Assembly: GCA_900766185.1 (NCBI GenBank)
Contig: CAAFUL010000098.1
Location: 1-5,185 of the forward strand
DNA: 5,185 bases
Reading direction: 5' to 3'
From: an uncultured Johnsonella sp.
GTDB lineage: Bacteria > Bacillota > Clostridia > Lachnospirales > Lachnospiraceae
In this document: in pieces, positions 5,030-5,185 of the stretch
How the letters are laid out: every line of letters begins with the position of its first letter
How positions within the stretch are numbered: the stretch's first letter is position 1
Position numbers and translations under genes: made by a program
Notes under the pieces: model-generated
The model's database searches: none
The model's input: the letters and a program-made list of their open reading frames with translations, nothing else
What the model was told of the DNA's origin: nothing

Positions 5030-5185
5030 GACGGTCTATCACATAAACAATAGCTTTTTATCTCTCTTCAATCTTATACATTTTTACAGTTTTGGTAGGT
5101 CATTCATCTGTGTCAAAAAAACTAAAAATATTTAAATTTTATCTATAAATTAGACGAAGATGAATTCCGGCAGCAGTCTGATAGA
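5030..5185. other. Right-edge region with no recognisable gene
   Basis: The sequence is AT-rich up to about 5150 and then turns more GC-rich over the last 35 bases. The edge could be the end of a leftward gene, because all three minus-strand frames are open from the edge until stops at 5150-5152, 5143-5145 and 5139-5141. It could also be part of a rightward frame that is open from 5126 but has no start. Nothing in it was recognised. An AT-rich stretch with a T-run on the minus strand (5115-5140) could end a leftward transcript, but the stem is weak. Confidence 0.3.

Noticed and set aside
5160..5185. ATG at 5160 as the start of a rightward gene
   Set aside because: No ribosome binding site or promoter precedes it, and only nine codons are visible before the edge.

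Overview
The window looks like chromosomal DNA of a low-GC Gram-positive anaerobe, most likely a member of the Clostridia. The basis is an AT-rich sequence, strong AGGAGG-type ribosome binding sites, sigma-A style promoters with 17-bp spacers, and a clostridial set of gene families. The genus cannot be settled from sequence reading alone; Lachnospirales-like is a guess.

Left edge (1-123): a short piece of minus-strand coding sequence resembling the C-terminus of an IS200/IS605-type TnpB protein. It is preceded on that strand by a perfect 16-bp hairpin. This looks like the remnant or internally deleted end of a mobile element sitting just past the 3' end of gdhA.

152-1486 (minus): gdhA, an intact hexameric-type glutamate dehydrogenase, probably NADP-dependent. 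It has its own strong promoter. The 249-bp gap up to 1736 is a divergent control region: two good promoters point away from each other, with a perfect 18-bp palindrome between their -35 boxes.

1736-3955 (plus): a compact three-gene operon encoding a TM1586-type nitroreductase, a YitT-family membrane protein with a DUF2179 domain, and an AlkD-like DNA alkylation repair protein. The gaps are 18 and 21 bp, and the start codons run ATG, GTG, TTG. A stem-loop at 3967-3993 ends it and probably also serves the gene converging from the right. The content suggests a house-cleaning or detoxification unit (flavin reduction of reactive compounds, membrane function, base-damage repair), but the link is inferred from position only.

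4008-4963 (minus): two tandem paralogues encoding small Tic20-like/DUF4870 membrane proteins. Each has its own AGGAGG site and its own TTGnTA-N17-TATAAT promoter. The remaining sequence to the right edge shows the promoter of the second paralogue and no recognisable gene.

Most of the window is ordinary. The parts worth a second look are the mobile-element remnant at the left edge and the palindrome in the divergent control region.
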